This document shows, one piece after another, positions 63,150 to 64,000 of a stretch of 64,000 nt of DNA (its first letter is position 1; the number at the start of each line of letters is the position of its first letter). A program made the position numbers and the translations under genes. A model generated the notes under the pieces. That model did not search any database. It saw nothing but the letters and a program-made list of their open reading frames with translations, and was not told the origin of the DNA. Origin of the DNA: Eutreptiella sp. 'Long Island Sound 2002' (lineage: Eukaryota > Euglenozoa > Euglenophyceae > Eutreptiales > Eutreptiaceae); the NCBI GenBank assembly GCA_964036045.1, contig OZ038380.1:185086108-185150107 (forward strand), in the 5' to 3' direction.

Positions 63150-63598
63150 TTATGTGCTGCCATTTTGAGGGGGGGGCGCATATTTGTCTAGCACTTCACG
63201 AATGACCGACGTCGGCGGGGTGTCAAGAGCATGTTGCACATCAAAAGCGAGCTGGCTTTGCATGTCTTCCGACCGCTTGAGATCCTTTTGAACAACCTCG
63301 GTGGCAAGGGATGTGGAAGGGCATTGGTTACGTTCAAATTGTTGCGGGGGGGGGGGGGGGATAGCAGGGAAAAGAGGGGGTAATTTTTGAGGTAGACCAT
63401 CGCATGAAACGTTTGTAAATAGAATTCTTGATTGCTTGCTTGCAACCGTTCTCCACCGGCCGAGGACCAGCCATGGGCCTTTGCCTCTAAAGAGTGGCAC
63501 ACAATGTTGTGTGCGAAGAGTGGGACACAACCCTGAATGCATAGTTCGCTTCGCATCACACTCCACATTGTATACTTCGAATGTCGTGGTACGACGCC
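63150..63598 (-). CDS. possible terminal coding exon, unrecognised
   Basis: After a CAAGCAG acceptor (about 63,599) the minus strand reads RRTTTFEVYNVECDAKRT, LFRGKGPWLVLGRWRTVA, a Pro run coinciding with a C run, then a helical stretch (TEVVQKDLKRSEDMQSQLAF, TSVIREVLDKYAPP) and a TGA at 63,150-63,152. The mix of hydrophobic and charged residues looks coding, but an overlapping minus frame is also open. The G run at 63,343-63,360 could hide a frame error. No family is recognised. Confidence 0.35.
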
Positions 63599-64000
63599 CT
63601 GCTTGTAGGAAAAGACAAAACAAGAGTGTATCATTTGGAAGGTTTTGTCAAGAAGAGGAGACACAAGGTATGGCTAGGACCCCATCTAGACGTTCAGACG
63701 TATTTCTAGGGGAGCGCGAGAGATGACAGAGTTCGGACGTGGTTGGCGGAGTGTACATCCTATCTTATGGCAGTATGAGGTGGAGCACCTGGGCAAACCC
63801 CTAATGCTTACGTTGCACGATGCGTTGTATTATCCTTGTAGGTAGGTTGGAGTAGGTAGAGTGGATTGGCAGTGCATTTTGTTACCCAACACGAAAAACG
63901 TGCATGGTATCTGCTGATAGCGCCATGCGCCGAAATTCCTAGCAGCTGGTGCTGCCATTGGAGTGCATGCGCTTTGATTTGCTAGAGTTTGCAGCAACCA
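63599..64000. other. right end, nothing recognised
   Basis: About 400 bases of ordinary composition without repeats shared elsewhere in the window. If the exon to the left is real, its upstream intron lies here. Confidence 0.4.

Noticed and set aside
1-64000. Possible chimeric scaffold because composition changes near 35 kb
   Set aside because: The G runs, C runs and GGCGCC palindrome typical of the left part also occur within the duplicated leader at 34.4-35.7 and 50.9-52.1 kb, which is joined to the right-hand modules in both copies.

Overview
This window is nuclear DNA from a microbial eukaryote with a large, repeat-rich genome, most plausibly an alga. The evidence is spliced genes with GT-AG introns of 1.8-3.5 kb, non-LTR retrotransposons, many small inverted-repeat elements, and coding exons for eukaryotic families (ankyrin repeats, an LRR-like protein, kinesin-14, a SET-like domain). 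The introns examined use GT donors, whereas core dinoflagellates often use GC or GA donors, so a typical dinoflagellate nuclear gene set is less favoured. I cannot name the lineage. Nothing bacterial (operons, CRISPR, rRNA) is visible.

Left part (1 to about 34 kb): GC-rich and full of G/C homopolymer runs of 10-25 bases. The clearest host gene is a minus-strand ankyrin-repeat gene running from an ATG near 13,368 to at least 1,012. It has five exons that join in phase 0 and add up to about 395 codons. Its introns are packed with dispersed repeats: a MITE with TIR-like ends of about 18 bp, a 300-bp G-tract-linked repeat, a family with a conserved CAAAATGATC hairpin, and a family built on a GGCGCC palindrome. 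Upstream of it, on the same strand, lies an almost complete LINE (19.2-24.3 kb). Its single 1,676-codon frame holds an AP-endonuclease domain, a reverse transcriptase with YADD, a CCHC finger, and an unusual duplicated Cys/His module near the C-terminus. At 28.6-32.5 kb two minus-strand exons fit together as the end of an LRR-like gene. A 725-bp inverted-repeat element at 29.6-30.3 kb encodes a small acidic protein that ends in a PCNA-binding (PIP-box-like) motif.

Right part (34.4 to about 59.5 kb): a tandem segmental duplication. Copy A (about 34,431-50,846) and copy B (about 50,849-59,505) carry the same modules in the same order: a GC-rich leader, repeat R4, a kinesin-14 fragment on the minus strand, several unassigned conserved frames, a SET-like gene, further conserved frames, a 101-bp tandem repeat, and R4 again. 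Copy A alone carries two extra blocks: about 3.4 kb with a decayed RNase H-type LINE, and about 4.2 kb with a decayed tandem-repeat protein gene. The two SET-like copies are broken at different places.

The tail (59.5-64 kb) is mostly single-copy DNA with a few weak coding candidates. A 200-N gap at 16,491-16,690 is flanked by the same 108-bp sequence on both sides and is probably an assembly artefact. No single new multi-gene system stands out. The most distinctive items are the Cys/His module on the LINE, the PIP-box element, the 11-residue-period repeat near 33.5 kb, and the reciprocally decayed tandem duplication.
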